NCBI GenBank assembly: GCA_028699365.1
Contig: JAQVUQ010000174.1
Coordinates: 1 to 6,083 of the forward strand
Direction of reading: 5' to 3'
DNA length: 6,083 bases
Source of the DNA: a bacterium
Lineage (GTDB): Bacteria > UBP13 > UBA5359
The notes beneath the pieces are model-generated. The model had not been told where the DNA came from, did not search any database, and saw only the letters and a list, made by a program, of their open reading frames with translations. Each line of letters opens with the position of its first letter. The stretch's first letter is position 1. The translations under genes and the position numbers were made by a program. This document shows positions 1 through 5,857 of the stretch, piece after piece.

Positions 1-1
1 C

Positions 2-955
2 GAAGCCCAGGAGTGGCCGCAGAAGCCCGGGAAGCGCACGGTCAAAATGTGGGTGGAAGAACCTCCCGCCGGAATAAACAAGAATACAGGCCTGATGCTG
101 GTGCTCCATAACTGGGGCGGGGTGTATAACTCAGCCGAATATATCCAGTGGTGCAAGACTTTTGCCGTCCGCTATAACGTCATTGCCGTTTCCGTGAACT
201 ATCTGCAGAGCGGTCCGGGCTGGAAAGATAATTTACCGTATGACCACGGATTCCTGCAGGCCATGGATGCCATCGGCGCGCTATATACAGTCCGGACGCA
301 ACTTAAATCGCAGGGCATCGAATTCAACGAAAACAGGATTTACTCCATGGGGGGAAGCGGCGGCGGCAACGTTACCCAGATGGCCATGAAACTGGCTCCC
401 CATACCTTTGCCTGCGGGGTGGATATCTGCGGCATGCCCGGCCTTATCGATGCTATTGCCTTTGGAACAGGAGAGGGAACAAGTCTGAACGCCGGATATT
501 CACGTGATCCCAACAGTCCCGTCTTTTTGACGAAGGATATGCAGGAAATCCGGGATTTCGGAAATCCGGAGCATTGTAAAATCCTGCATAGCGCCAACCC
601 GCAACTGAAAATCGCTATAGTTCATGGCGTAGCGGATAAATCGTGTCCGGTATCGGCTAAGATTCTTCAATACAGAAACATGCTGGCTGCAGGAATAAGC
701 GTAGATGCTCATTTCCTGACGGAGTTTGATGTGGACGGTGTTGCTGTTAAAGACACGGGACACTCGGTTGGGGATCGTGAGCAGGTGGTCATCAAATACG
801 CCGATGTTTATCTGAAAGAAGACGGAGCCTACGCTAAGAAACTAAGTGCGCCCAATGATTTTGTCAAAAAAGGCAAGATAGAGTATCCGACTTCAAACGG
901 GAAGTATATCGTTGATTACTCCGGTTACCCAAGTATTTCTTTCAAAGGTAAATAG
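2..955 (+). CDS. alpha/beta hydrolase (esterase/dienelactone hydrolase-like), 5' end outside window
   Basis: The reading frame is open from base 2, and the first ATG (47) lies inside what looks like a conserved beta-strand (RTVKMWVEEPPAG). The true start is therefore probably upstream, and any signal peptide is out of view. Counting from that ATG, an HNWGG motif (H21-G25) resembles the oxyanion-hole loop after strand beta3. The nucleophile elbow is GGSGGGN, with Ser104 at bases 356-358. Asp197 (in HGVADKSCP) and His239 (in DTGHSVGD) sit at the right spacing to complete a Ser-Asp-His triad. About 60 residues follow the histidine, a longer tail than a minimal hydrolase needs. These features fit a serine hydrolase acting on esters or short peptides; the exact family (dienelactone hydrolase, prolyl-oligopeptidase-like or esterase) and the substrate are not determined. 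The stop is TAG, 24 bp before the secreted CBM9/propeller gene, so the two are probably co-transcribed. Confidence 0.85.
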   Translation, partial: EAQEWPQKPGKRTVKMWVEEPPAGINKNTGLMLVLHNWGGVYNSAEYIQWCKTFAVRYNVIAVSVNYLQSGPGWKDNLPYDHGFLQAMDAIGALYTVRTQLKSQGIEFNENRIYSMGGSGGGNVTQMAMKLAPHTFACGVDICGMPGLIDAIAFGTGEGTSLNAGYSRDPNSPVFLTKDMQEIRDFGNPEHCKILHSANPQLKIAIVHGVADKSCPVSAKILQYRNMLAAGISVDAHFLTEFDVDGVAVKDTGHSVGDREQVVIKYADVYLKEDGAYAKKLSAPNDFVKKGKIEYPTSNGKYIVDYSGYPSISFKGK

Positions 956-960
956 CGGAA

Positions 961-966
961 AGGGGG
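961..966 (+). promoter_or_regulatory. purine-rich ribosome binding site for the CBM9/propeller gene
   Basis: AGGGGG lies 13 nt before ATG 980. The spacing is longer than the usual 5-10 nt, but no better site or alternative start is visible. The encoded N-terminus directly after this ATG is a plausible signal peptide, which supports the start. Confidence 0.45.
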
Positions 967-979
967 CAACTCTTTACAT

Positions 980-3571
980 ATGAGAAGCAGATATACCCTG
1001 ACTATCCTTGCTGCTCTTCTCTGCTGCACTTATGCAAAAGAGAGCGTATCGGCGGCACCTGTTTGCCGGCTGGAAGCCGTTCAGGAACCCCTGAACAATG
1101 CACTTCAGCATCCCATTCAGGCGGTGGTCATCCCGCAGATGAAGAAGCCGTTGCTGGATGGTGTCCCGGCAAAGGACGAATGGCTGTCCGCAGAGCCTGT
1201 AGAAGGGTTCCGGATACCGGGAACAGACAGGAAATCAGCCCCGGCGACAAAAGCCTGGCTGGGAGTGGATGATAAAAACCTCTATCTGGCGGTTAGTTGC
1301 ACGCTGGCACCCGGAACAGTGCCCGTAGTAAAGGCACAGCAGCATGATGGAGCGGTTTTCAGCGATGAGAGCATAGAGTTCTTTTTGCAACCCGACAGCT
1401 CCGCTCCACGCTATTACCAACTGGCCTTTAACGCTGCCGGCACCAGCTTTGATGCCGTATGCAGGATCGGCTCCGGGGCCGATGCCTCCTGGAACCCCAA
1501 ATGGCAGGTGAAAACTGCCGGCAGTAAAGACGTCTGGACGGCGGAAGCGGCTATTTCCCTGGCAGAGTTGGGGATAAAAGCGCAAGGCGTCAGAGCCGTC
1601 AGATGGAACCTCTGCCGGAATATCATTCCAGGAGCAGATCGCTACGCCAGTTGGTCGTTCCTGCCCATGCTCAGCTTTCACAAAACGGAGTATTTCAGCC
1701 TGGGCCTGTGCACCTTCGGGACACCGCGCGGGAAGCACTTCAGCGCCGATACGGTGCAGTGTCTAGACAACAATCTTCTCCGCGTAGATCGCGACAGCTA
1801 TTCAGCGGTTCTACCGAACCCATGCAAAGTTCTTTTCAGATGCGATCTGCCCGATACGCTCATGCAACGTGGCGTATCTCTGCAAGCAAGGCTTATACCC
1901 GTTGCGGCCGCAGGAAAAGCGATCCCAGTCTCCTTAGGCAAATTTCCTCTGCGCTCTACCGGTTTAACGACCCTTACCATCAAAGATCTGGGACCGGGAG
2001 ACTATAAGCTGACCCTGGATATCAGCGGCAAGGGATTCAAACTGTCCAGGAGCGTATCGCTTTTTGTCAGAGCCCCAAATATAGAACCGCAGATAAAGGG
2101 TCAAATACTCATCGACGACAGTAATTGGCAGAAGAATGGTAAAGTAGCCAAAGCAACAGGCATCGAGCATCAGCTTGCACCCCAACTGCTCCTGAAGACC
2201 GAGTTCAAGCAACCCGTGCTCAGCTTCGATCCCACCGATGATAAAACCGTAACCTGCCTGACCGATTTTCAGGGCAAGCTCTATGCCGGCACCTGTACCG
2301 ACCCGGCAGCAACGGATACCGGCACCGTCTTCACCTACGACCCCGAGACAGACCTGTGGGAGAAAGCCTTTCAGGTCAACGAGCAGGGGCTGGTAAAGAT
2401 GAAAGTCTACGGAGACAAGCTGTATATTCCCGGTTACGATGCCAACGACGGCGGCTGGGACCTGGGCAACATCTATATCCATGACGGCAAGACATGGGTG
2501 GAGAAACGGACGGTGCCGGGAGCGATCCATATCTACGACCTGGTAGTCTACCATGATCGGATATACGTCTCGGCGGATATATCCGATGCTCCCCCGGCCG
2601 GCATGTCGGTGGAGGAAGCGCTGAGGGTCGGCAAAGCCGGTATCTACGGGCGCGTAGTCTCCTCCGGCGACGGCGGTCAGACCTGGCGTGAAGAGTATCG
2701 CGGCCGACGGGCGGAGCAGGATACAGGCTATATGACCGTTTACCAGGATAAGATAGTGCTCAACGCCGCTGGCGACCTGGTGGTATTCGACGGCAAAGAA
2801 TGGAAAGAACTAGGGCTGAATCCGAACAACCTCTTTGTCTTCAACTATGCCGAAGACGGAGGGTCCCTGATCATGGGGACACCTTTCGGCCATTGTCTTT
2901 ATGACGGCCTCAAGTTCCAGCCGTCCGGCCTGTTCAAATGGGGACAAATCCGTGATCTGGACAGATTCGGTGCCGACTGGGTTTTGGTTGGCTACCATCT
3001 CCGGGGCGGCAATATCGGGCACGGTCCCGGCGGTGCCGGTTACCTTGCCCTTGGCCGGGAAGCAGAACACTTCAACTTTATAGCCGTCGTTCCATCCGAT
3101 ATCCTGCACAGAGGGACCGAGGCCGACCTGCTGGCTGATCCCTGGTGGCAGAGGTTGACCCGGATCGACCCTAAAGAGATGTGCATTTCCTGCCATACCT
3201 TCAAAGGCCGTCTCTATCTGGGAACACATCCTCAGGGCCGGGTTCTGGTGCTGCCGGTAGCCGGAGAAGGCAGCTTGGAATCGGCCCCGTGTCGGATCGA
3301 TAGAGGAGATACCTGTCACTTATGGTGGCAGGCAGCCACGCCTCCCGGTACCGAAGTACAGTTCCAGGTAAAGGTTGCCCGCAGCCTTCAGGAGTTGGAG
3401 AAGAGCGACTTTACCGGTCCCGACGGACGCAAGGACGGCTATTTCAAAGCCCAGGGAGAGTCGTTCAAAGTGACGTCACCCGCATACGTGCAATACCGGG
3501 CCGTGCTCAAAACCGATAATCCGGCCAAAACCCCATATCTGAAGCGGGTGGTCCTGACACAGGGGGATTAG
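980..3571 (+). CDS. secreted multidomain protein: CBM9-like domain, beta-sandwich, beta-propeller, C-terminal sandwich
   Basis: This 863-aa protein begins with a positive n-region (MRSR), a hydrophobic stretch at about 6-19 and possible AxA-type cleavage after Ala19 or Ala25, so export is likely. Residues about 45-250 look like a family 9-like carbohydrate-binding (DOMON-like) domain: LLDGVPAKDEW (58-68) matches the usual 'idG..dEW' opening, and DESIEFFLQPD (129-139) matches the 'D(D/E)sVEvfldp' strand. Residues about 255-370 look like an Ig-like sandwich. Residues about 413-755 contain repeated 'GKLYAGT...G.vf.YD...W' blocks, including DFQGKLYAGT, VYGDKLYIPG and TFKGRLYLGT, typical of beta-propeller blades. 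From about 777 an LWWQAATPPGTEVQFQVKVA segment begins a final sandwich domain. No catalytic site is evident; binding or sensing of a polymer is more likely than hydrolysis, though this is inference. It sits between two hydrolase genes in a tight operon. A CISCH sequence (735-739) is discussed separately. Confidence 0.85.
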   Translation: MRSRYTLTILAALLCCTYAKESVSAAPVCRLEAVQEPLNNALQHPIQAVVIPQMKKPLLDGVPAKDEWLSAEPVEGFRIPGTDRKSAPATKAWLGVDDKNLYLAVSCTLAPGTVPVVKAQQHDGAVFSDESIEFFLQPDSSAPRYYQLAFNAAGTSFDAVCRIGSGADASWNPKWQVKTAGSKDVWTAEAAISLAELGIKAQGVRAVRWNLCRNIIPGADRYASWSFLPMLSFHKTEYFSLGLCTFGTPRGKHFSADTVQCLDNNLLRVDRDSYSAVLPNPCKVLFRCDLPDTLMQRGVSLQARLIPVAAAGKAIPVSLGKFPLRSTGLTTLTIKDLGPGDYKLTLDISGKGFKLSRSVSLFVRAPNIEPQIKGQILIDDSNWQKNGKVAKATGIEHQLAPQLLLKTEFKQPVLSFDPTDDKTVTCLTDFQGKLYAGTCTDPAATDTGTVFTYDPETDLWEKAFQVNEQGLVKMKVYGDKLYIPGYDANDGGWDLGNIYIHDGKTWVEKRTVPGAIHIYDLVVYHDRIYVSADISDAPPAGMSVEEALRVGKAGIYGRVVSSGDGGQTWREEYRGRRAEQDTGYMTVYQDKIVLNAAGDLVVFDGKEWKELGLNPNNLFVFNYAEDGGSLIMGTPFGHCLYDGLKFQPSGLFKWGQIRDLDRFGADWVLVGYHLRGGNIGHGPGGAGYLALGREAEHFNFIAVVPSDILHRGTEADLLADPWWQRLTRIDPKEMCISCHTFKGRLYLGTHPQGRVLVLPVAGEGSLESAPCRIDRGDTCHLWWQAATPPGTEVQFQVKVARSLQELEKSDFTGPDGRKDGYFKAQGESFKVTSPAYVQYRAVLKTDNPAKTPYLKRVVLTQGD

Positions 3572-3603
3572 AAGGCGATTATAGCAAATGGAGTGTTGTT
3601 CCA

Positions 3604-4494
3604 ATGCCGGCAATAAACAAGCAGGCCAGCGAGAATAAAGACATGATAAAGATTGCCTGTTGTAGCCCGACACTGCGTCCGGGAGACAAGGACTTCAACA
3701 TCGACAGGATGGAGCGTTGTATCGCCGCATATAAAGATGAAAACGTCGATCTCTTTATATTTCCGGAGAACAACATAGCCGGCGGGCTCTGGTCCGACGG
3801 GCAGAAGGAGTATAAAGACCTGGCGGAAGCTATCCCCGGCGGTCCTTCCTGCAACCGGGTATTGAATCTGGCCAGAGAGTATGAGACCACCATCTGTTCC
3901 GGTATCATAGAGAGCGATCGAGACAGCCTGTATATCTCGCACGTTCTATGCGGTCCCGGCGGATTAATAGGTTGTCAGAGAAAACTCATTCCGCAGAATC
4001 CCGAAAAAAGCAGCTTCTTTGCCGCGGGAGATAGATTGAACGGTTTTCAGTTATTCGGGTACACCTGTGTCGTTCTGGCGTGTGCCGATTCCATGTTCCC
4101 GGAAACGACGGTCATAGCCGGGATGCTGAACGCCTCGCTTATTCTCTGCCCCACCGATTGTTTTCATCTCAGGGAGAGAGAAGTGGTGACCAGGCTTCTA
4201 TGCTCCCAAAGCATGGGTGCCGGTGCCGCAACCGTGGCCGTGTTCGGCCACGGACATGGGGCGGATGAGGTTCTGGCGACTGTTATTGTTGATGAAGAAG
4301 GCGCGGTAGCAGCCTCGGAAACGACATTCGGTGACGAAGATAAAGTAGTTATAGCGTCCATATGTCTGAAACAGCCTCGCCAAGTCTGGGGCGGCTTCCA
4401 AGCCCGCCGGCAGATGCTTCTCCGGCATCTGCTTGATGATGGCACCGGTGATACCCTAACGGTTACCGGAGCAAAGGAAATTCCCTTAAATTGA
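3604..4494 (+). CDS. carbon-nitrogen hydrolase (nitrilase/amidase superfamily)
   Basis: This 296-aa protein has the nitrilase-fold catalytic triad in order: Glu55 in LFIFPENN, Lys127 in QRKLIP, and the nucleophile Cys160 in VVLACADSMFPE. Glu134, seven residues after the lysine, matches the second conserved glutamate of the family. Length and motif spacing are normal for cytoplasmic amidases that hydrolyse non-peptide C-N bonds (omega-amidase, N-carbamoyl-amine and aliphatic amide types). The substrate cannot be told from sequence. Two starts are possible. ATG 3604 has GGAG (3590-3593) 10 nt upstream. ATG 3643 (MIKIACCSP) matches the typical N-terminus of the family but has only a weak ribosome site. 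The first 13 residues may therefore be non-native. The gene starts 32 bp after the propeller gene and probably ends the operon. Its TGA stop lies within a TTGACT sequence that may be the -35 box of the next gene. Confidence 0.9.
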   Translation: MPAINKQASENKDMIKIACCSPTLRPGDKDFNIDRMERCIAAYKDENVDLFIFPENNIAGGLWSDGQKEYKDLAEAIPGGPSCNRVLNLAREYETTICSGIIESDRDSLYISHVLCGPGGLIGCQRKLIPQNPEKSSFFAAGDRLNGFQLFGYTCVVLACADSMFPETTVIAGMLNASLILCPTDCFHLREREVVTRLLCSQSMGAGAATVAVFGHGHGADEVLATVIVDEEGAVAASETTFGDEDKVVIASICLKQPRQVWGGFQARRQMLLRHLLDDGTGDTLTVTGAKEIPLN

Positions 4495-4518
4495 CTTTTT
4501 TACATGTTCTGATAATTT
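4491..4518 (+). promoter_or_regulatory. possible promoter for the ATPase remnant
   Basis: TTGACT (4491-4496) matches five of six bases of the sigma-70 -35 consensus and overlaps the stop codon of the amidase gene. The -10 is less clear: TAATTT (4513-4518) has 16-bp spacing but is weak, and GATAAT (4511-4516) matches better but at only 14 bp. The candidate -10 directly abuts the large palindrome, which would place the palindrome over the transcription start, as for a repressor operator. Confidence 0.35.
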
Positions 4519-4558
4519 ATTCGTTATAAACGATAAATTTATCGGAGATAACGAATAA
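4517..4558. repeat. 42-bp near-perfect palindrome with nested dyads (candidate operator)
   Basis: Eighteen of 21 base pairs are symmetric about 4537.5. The centre is a perfect 14-bp palindrome CGATAAATTTATCG (4531-4544), flanked by an 11-bp inverted repeat TTATTCGTTAT (4517-4527) / ATAACGAATAA (4548-4558). The only asymmetric triplets are AAA (4528-4530) and GAG (4545-4547), and the latter forms part of the GGAG ribosome site. Each half also contains its own smaller dyad: TCGTT-N3-AACGA (4521-4533) and TTATC-N3-GATAA (4539-4551). The last base of the repeat is the A of the ATG at 4558. The location between a promoter-like element and the start codon suggests a binding site for a dimeric or tetrameric regulator. 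No terminator-like T-run follows it. Confidence 0.8.
4544..4547 (+). promoter_or_regulatory. GGAG ribosome binding site embedded in the palindrome
   Basis: GGAG lies 10 nt before ATG 4558. In RNA, TTATC (4539-4543) and GATAA (4547-4551) could form a 5-bp hairpin that holds GGA in a 3-nt loop, so translation could be affected by local structure. This is inference; the stem is short and AU-rich. Confidence 0.5.
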
Positions 4559-4899
4559 TGTCAATTGAGAGCAGATATTATATCGTATTGAATCGTTTAA
4601 TGACGCGAATAGACGAGCCTGCGCCCGGCCGCATCCAGATGCTTACCGGCCCGAGGCAGGTGAGCAAGACTACCATACTGCTGGAAATAGTCCGCAAGTG
4701 GGGCAAAGGGGCTGTAGAGATTAAAACGGGGGGGTATACGGCCGGAGATCTATCGGGACTATTGGAGTTCTCGCGCAGATGGCCTGAGTATCGTCCTCTG
4801 GTGATATGCGATGACAAGCATGCCGATACGGCTCAGCGGATAGGCATAGATTGCCTGACGTGGAGAGAATTTTTATGGGATGGGATCATTTTTTCTTAA
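4558..4899 (+). pseudogene. internally deleted AAA_14/DUF4143-type ATPase remnant
   Basis: The 113-aa product joins two ends of a family whose full members are typically about 380-450 aa. Residues 1-52 are the N-terminus with a P-loop, GPRQVSKTT (31-39). The second Walker A glycine, normally GPRQVGKTT in this family, is Ser36. Residues 53-113 correspond to the extreme C-terminus of DUF4143: VEIKTGGYTAGDL with an E54-x-K56 motif of the restriction-endonuclease-like fold, LLEFSRRWPEYRPLVICDD, and the usual ending LTWREFLWDG. Walker B, sensor residues, the winged-helix part and most of DUF4143 are absent. The junction falls near codons 50-53 (about 4705-4716), and the reading frame is kept. It is therefore most likely a deletion derivative without ATPase function, although the start, ribosome site and upstream palindrome are intact and a small protein could still be made. 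Full-length relatives are common accessory genes of poorly known function. Confidence 0.8.
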
Positions 4900-4916
4900 T
4901 TTCGGATTTGGGGATA

Positions 4917-4925
4917 TGGTATAAT
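4917..4925 (+). promoter_or_regulatory. extended -10 promoter of the MNT-HEPN cassette
   Basis: TGGTATAAT is a perfect extended -10 element (TGnTATAAT; hexamer 4920-4925). No good -35 box stands 16-18 bp upstream (TTAATT at 4896-4901 is weak), as is usual where an extended -10 compensates. Transcription would start near 4931-4933, giving a short leader before GTG 4969. Confidence 0.7.
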
Positions 4926-4941
4926 ACTTGTATTACTTGTA
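4925..4941 (+). repeat. tandem TACTTGTA repeat at the presumed transcription start
   Basis: TACTTGTA occurs at 4925-4932 and again at 4934-4941, a 9-bp period with a one-base gap. It begins at the last base of the -10 hexamer. This is a position where a repressor, for instance the cassette's own products, could block initiation. It may also be chance in an AT-rich leader. Confidence 0.5.
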
Positions 4942-4952
4942 GCATTTTCGCC

Positions 4953-4961
4953 GGGAGGTGA
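4953..4961 (+). promoter_or_regulatory. strong ribosome binding site deciding the GTG start of the MNT gene
   Basis: GGGAGGTGA is a near-full Shine-Dalgarno sequence 7 nt before GTG 4969. It is the reason to accept the GTG rather than a later ATG. Confidence 0.8.
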
Positions 4962-4968
4962 GATTAGA

Positions 4969-5298
4969 GTGCTTGCCAACGATTGGGCTTTAGCGCTGGA
5001 GTTGAAAAAGCGGTTGCCGGACACTTTGAGGATGCGGATAAAGCAGATACGAGTCTTTGGCTCGAGGGCTAAAGGAACAGCCATGGCAGATTCCGATCTT
5101 GATATTCTGATACTCGTAGATTATCGCGATGAAGAAATTGTACAGCAATTACGTGATGTTGCTTACGACATTATGTATGATAACGGATTCAAGATAGCGA
5201 TATCTTTGAAAATCTTTGCGGAAAAAGATTTTTATAGCTATGTTAGGGAAGGGTTCTCTTTTTATCGTAATGTTGAAAAAGAGAGTATTCTTGTATGA
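4969..5298 (+). CDS. MNT-type minimal nucleotidyltransferase (Pol-beta superfamily)
   Basis: This 109-aa protein starts at GTG, chosen for the strong ribosome site. It carries VFGSRAKGTAMADSDLDILI, which contains the GSX10DXD signature with Gly31-Ser32, Asp43 and Asp45, the metal-binding and nucleotidyl-transfer residues of minimal nucleotidyltransferases. The third carboxylate usual in the superfamily is not obvious: the expected strand (KIAISLKIF, 75-83) has Ala or Ser at the likely place. The rest follows the family pattern of a small mixed domain ending in '..F..Nve.Es.lv'. Its partner gene overlaps by 4 bp (ATGA), so the two are translationally coupled. In the characterised MntA-HepT systems the MNT protein neutralises a HEPN ribonuclease by AMPylating it. 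Whether that holds here is uncertain because the HEPN partner is atypical. Confidence 0.88.
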   Translation: MLANDWALALELKKRLPDTLRMRIKQIRVFGSRAKGTAMADSDLDILILVDYRDEEIVQQLRDVAYDIMYDNGFKIAISLKIFAEKDFYSYVREGFSFYRNVEKESILV

Positions 5299-5687
5299 AA
5301 GAAGAGACAAAACGCTATCTCCAGCGTTCCCGAAGTGCCTTGGAAGCAGCCCAAAGTCTATATAAACAACAGTTTCTTCCTGATGCTGCAAATAGAATCT
5401 ATTACTCTATGTTTTATGCTGCCAAGGCGTTACTGGCCGCTATTGATGTCGATGTCAGCAAACACTCGGCTGTGGAATCCGCTCTTGGCTATTATTTTGT
5501 AAAGCCGGGTAGAATGGATGCCAAGTATCATCGTATGTATATTGATGCTCGTGAGGTAAGAGAAATTGCTGATTATGATATCGTTGAAGAGATAATCGAG
5601 CCTAATGTAAGTCTGACGATTGACCATGGTAAAGAATTTCTTCAAGAAGTAGAAAGAATCTTACGAACTCAATATTATGCAGAGTAG
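5295..5687 (+). CDS. HEPN domain protein, partner of the MNT gene
   Basis: The 130-aa, all-helical-looking protein has the hallmarks of the HEPN family (PF05168-like): AANRIYYSMFYAAKALL (31-47, with N33-R34-x-Y36-Y37), KH at 56-57, YFVKPGRM (67-74), and a closing REVREIADYD (86-95). Where ribonuclease HEPN toxins have R-X4-6-H followed by x-Y, this protein has R86/R89 leading to A92-D93-Y94, so the catalytic histidine is replaced. R73-X5-H79 fits the spacing by chance but lies before that helix. The start ATG overlaps the MNT stop as ATGA, so it is probably translated by re-initiation in a two-gene operon. Possible roles are a toxin-antitoxin-like or antiviral pair with altered chemistry, or a nucleotide- or RNA-binding accessory to the MNT enzyme. 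The family is well supported; the activity is not. Confidence 0.88.
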   Translation: MKEETKRYLQRSRSALEAAQSLYKQQFLPDAANRIYYSMFYAAKALLAAIDVDVSKHSAVESALGYYFVKPGRMDAKYHRMYIDAREVREIADYDIVEEIIEPNVSLTIDHGKEFLQEVERILRTQYYAE

Positions 5688-5857
5688 CTGTTAAACGTTG
5701 TCTTTCACTTCATGTTGTCCTGACTCAGAGGCACAAAAAGTATCTGCCCCGGCAAAAGGACATCCGTAGAAAACTGTCGAAAATATATAAACTCGTCGAT
5801 GCTGTCGGTGCAATGAACGGATGACGGGAATGTAGGAGATTGTGGAGTATACTTTCT
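5688..5857. other. gene-free spacer between the HEPN and DUF711 genes
   Basis: I see no ORF of useful length, no rho-independent hairpin followed by a T-run, and no convincing promoter. TATACT (5848-5853) resembles a -10 but would place initiation at or after the start codon and has no -35. AT-rich ATATATAA (5783-5790) also lacks a -35 at the right distance. Confidence 0.5.
5844..5847 (+). promoter_or_regulatory. ribosome binding site for the DUF711 gene
   Basis: GGAG lies 10 nt before ATG 5858. A second AGGAG (5834-5838) is 19 nt away and too far for this start. The encoded N-terminus from 5858 matches the family start, which settles the choice. Confidence 0.55.

Noticed and set aside
1235-1738. 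Long antisense open frame opposite the CBM9-like domain
   Set aside because: The sense strand encodes a continuous, motif-bearing protein; the antisense translation has no recognisable motif and no ribosome site, and arises from codon bias.
1964-2554. Long antisense open frame opposite the propeller
   Set aside because: It is opposite a clear propeller-coding sequence; no start signal or family motif supports it.
2574-2585. 12-bp perfect palindrome CGGATATATCCG
   Set aside because: It lies within the propeller coding sequence (ADIS codons) with no promoter context; most likely coincidental.
4443-4469. CACCGGTG palindrome and CCGGT/ACCGG pair near the end of the amidase gene as a terminator or operator
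   Set aside because: It is inside the coding sequence, the stem is only 5 bp with a long loop, and no adjacent T-run follows.
4517-4558. The large palindrome as a rho-independent terminator of the amidase operon
   Set aside because: The arms are AT-rich, no T-run follows the stem on the + strand, and the right arm runs into a start codon. The T-run at 4495-4501 lies upstream of it.
4728-4734. Run of seven G in the ATPase remnant as a frameshift site
   Set aside because: The frame downstream of the run matches the known DUF4143 C-terminus (KTGGYTAGDL), so there is no need to invoke slippage.
5368-5687. Canonical HepT toxin assignment based on R73-X5-H79
   Set aside because: The spacing fits RX4-6H, but it lies before the conserved R..R..ADY segment that corresponds to the toxin active-site helix, so it is probably accidental.
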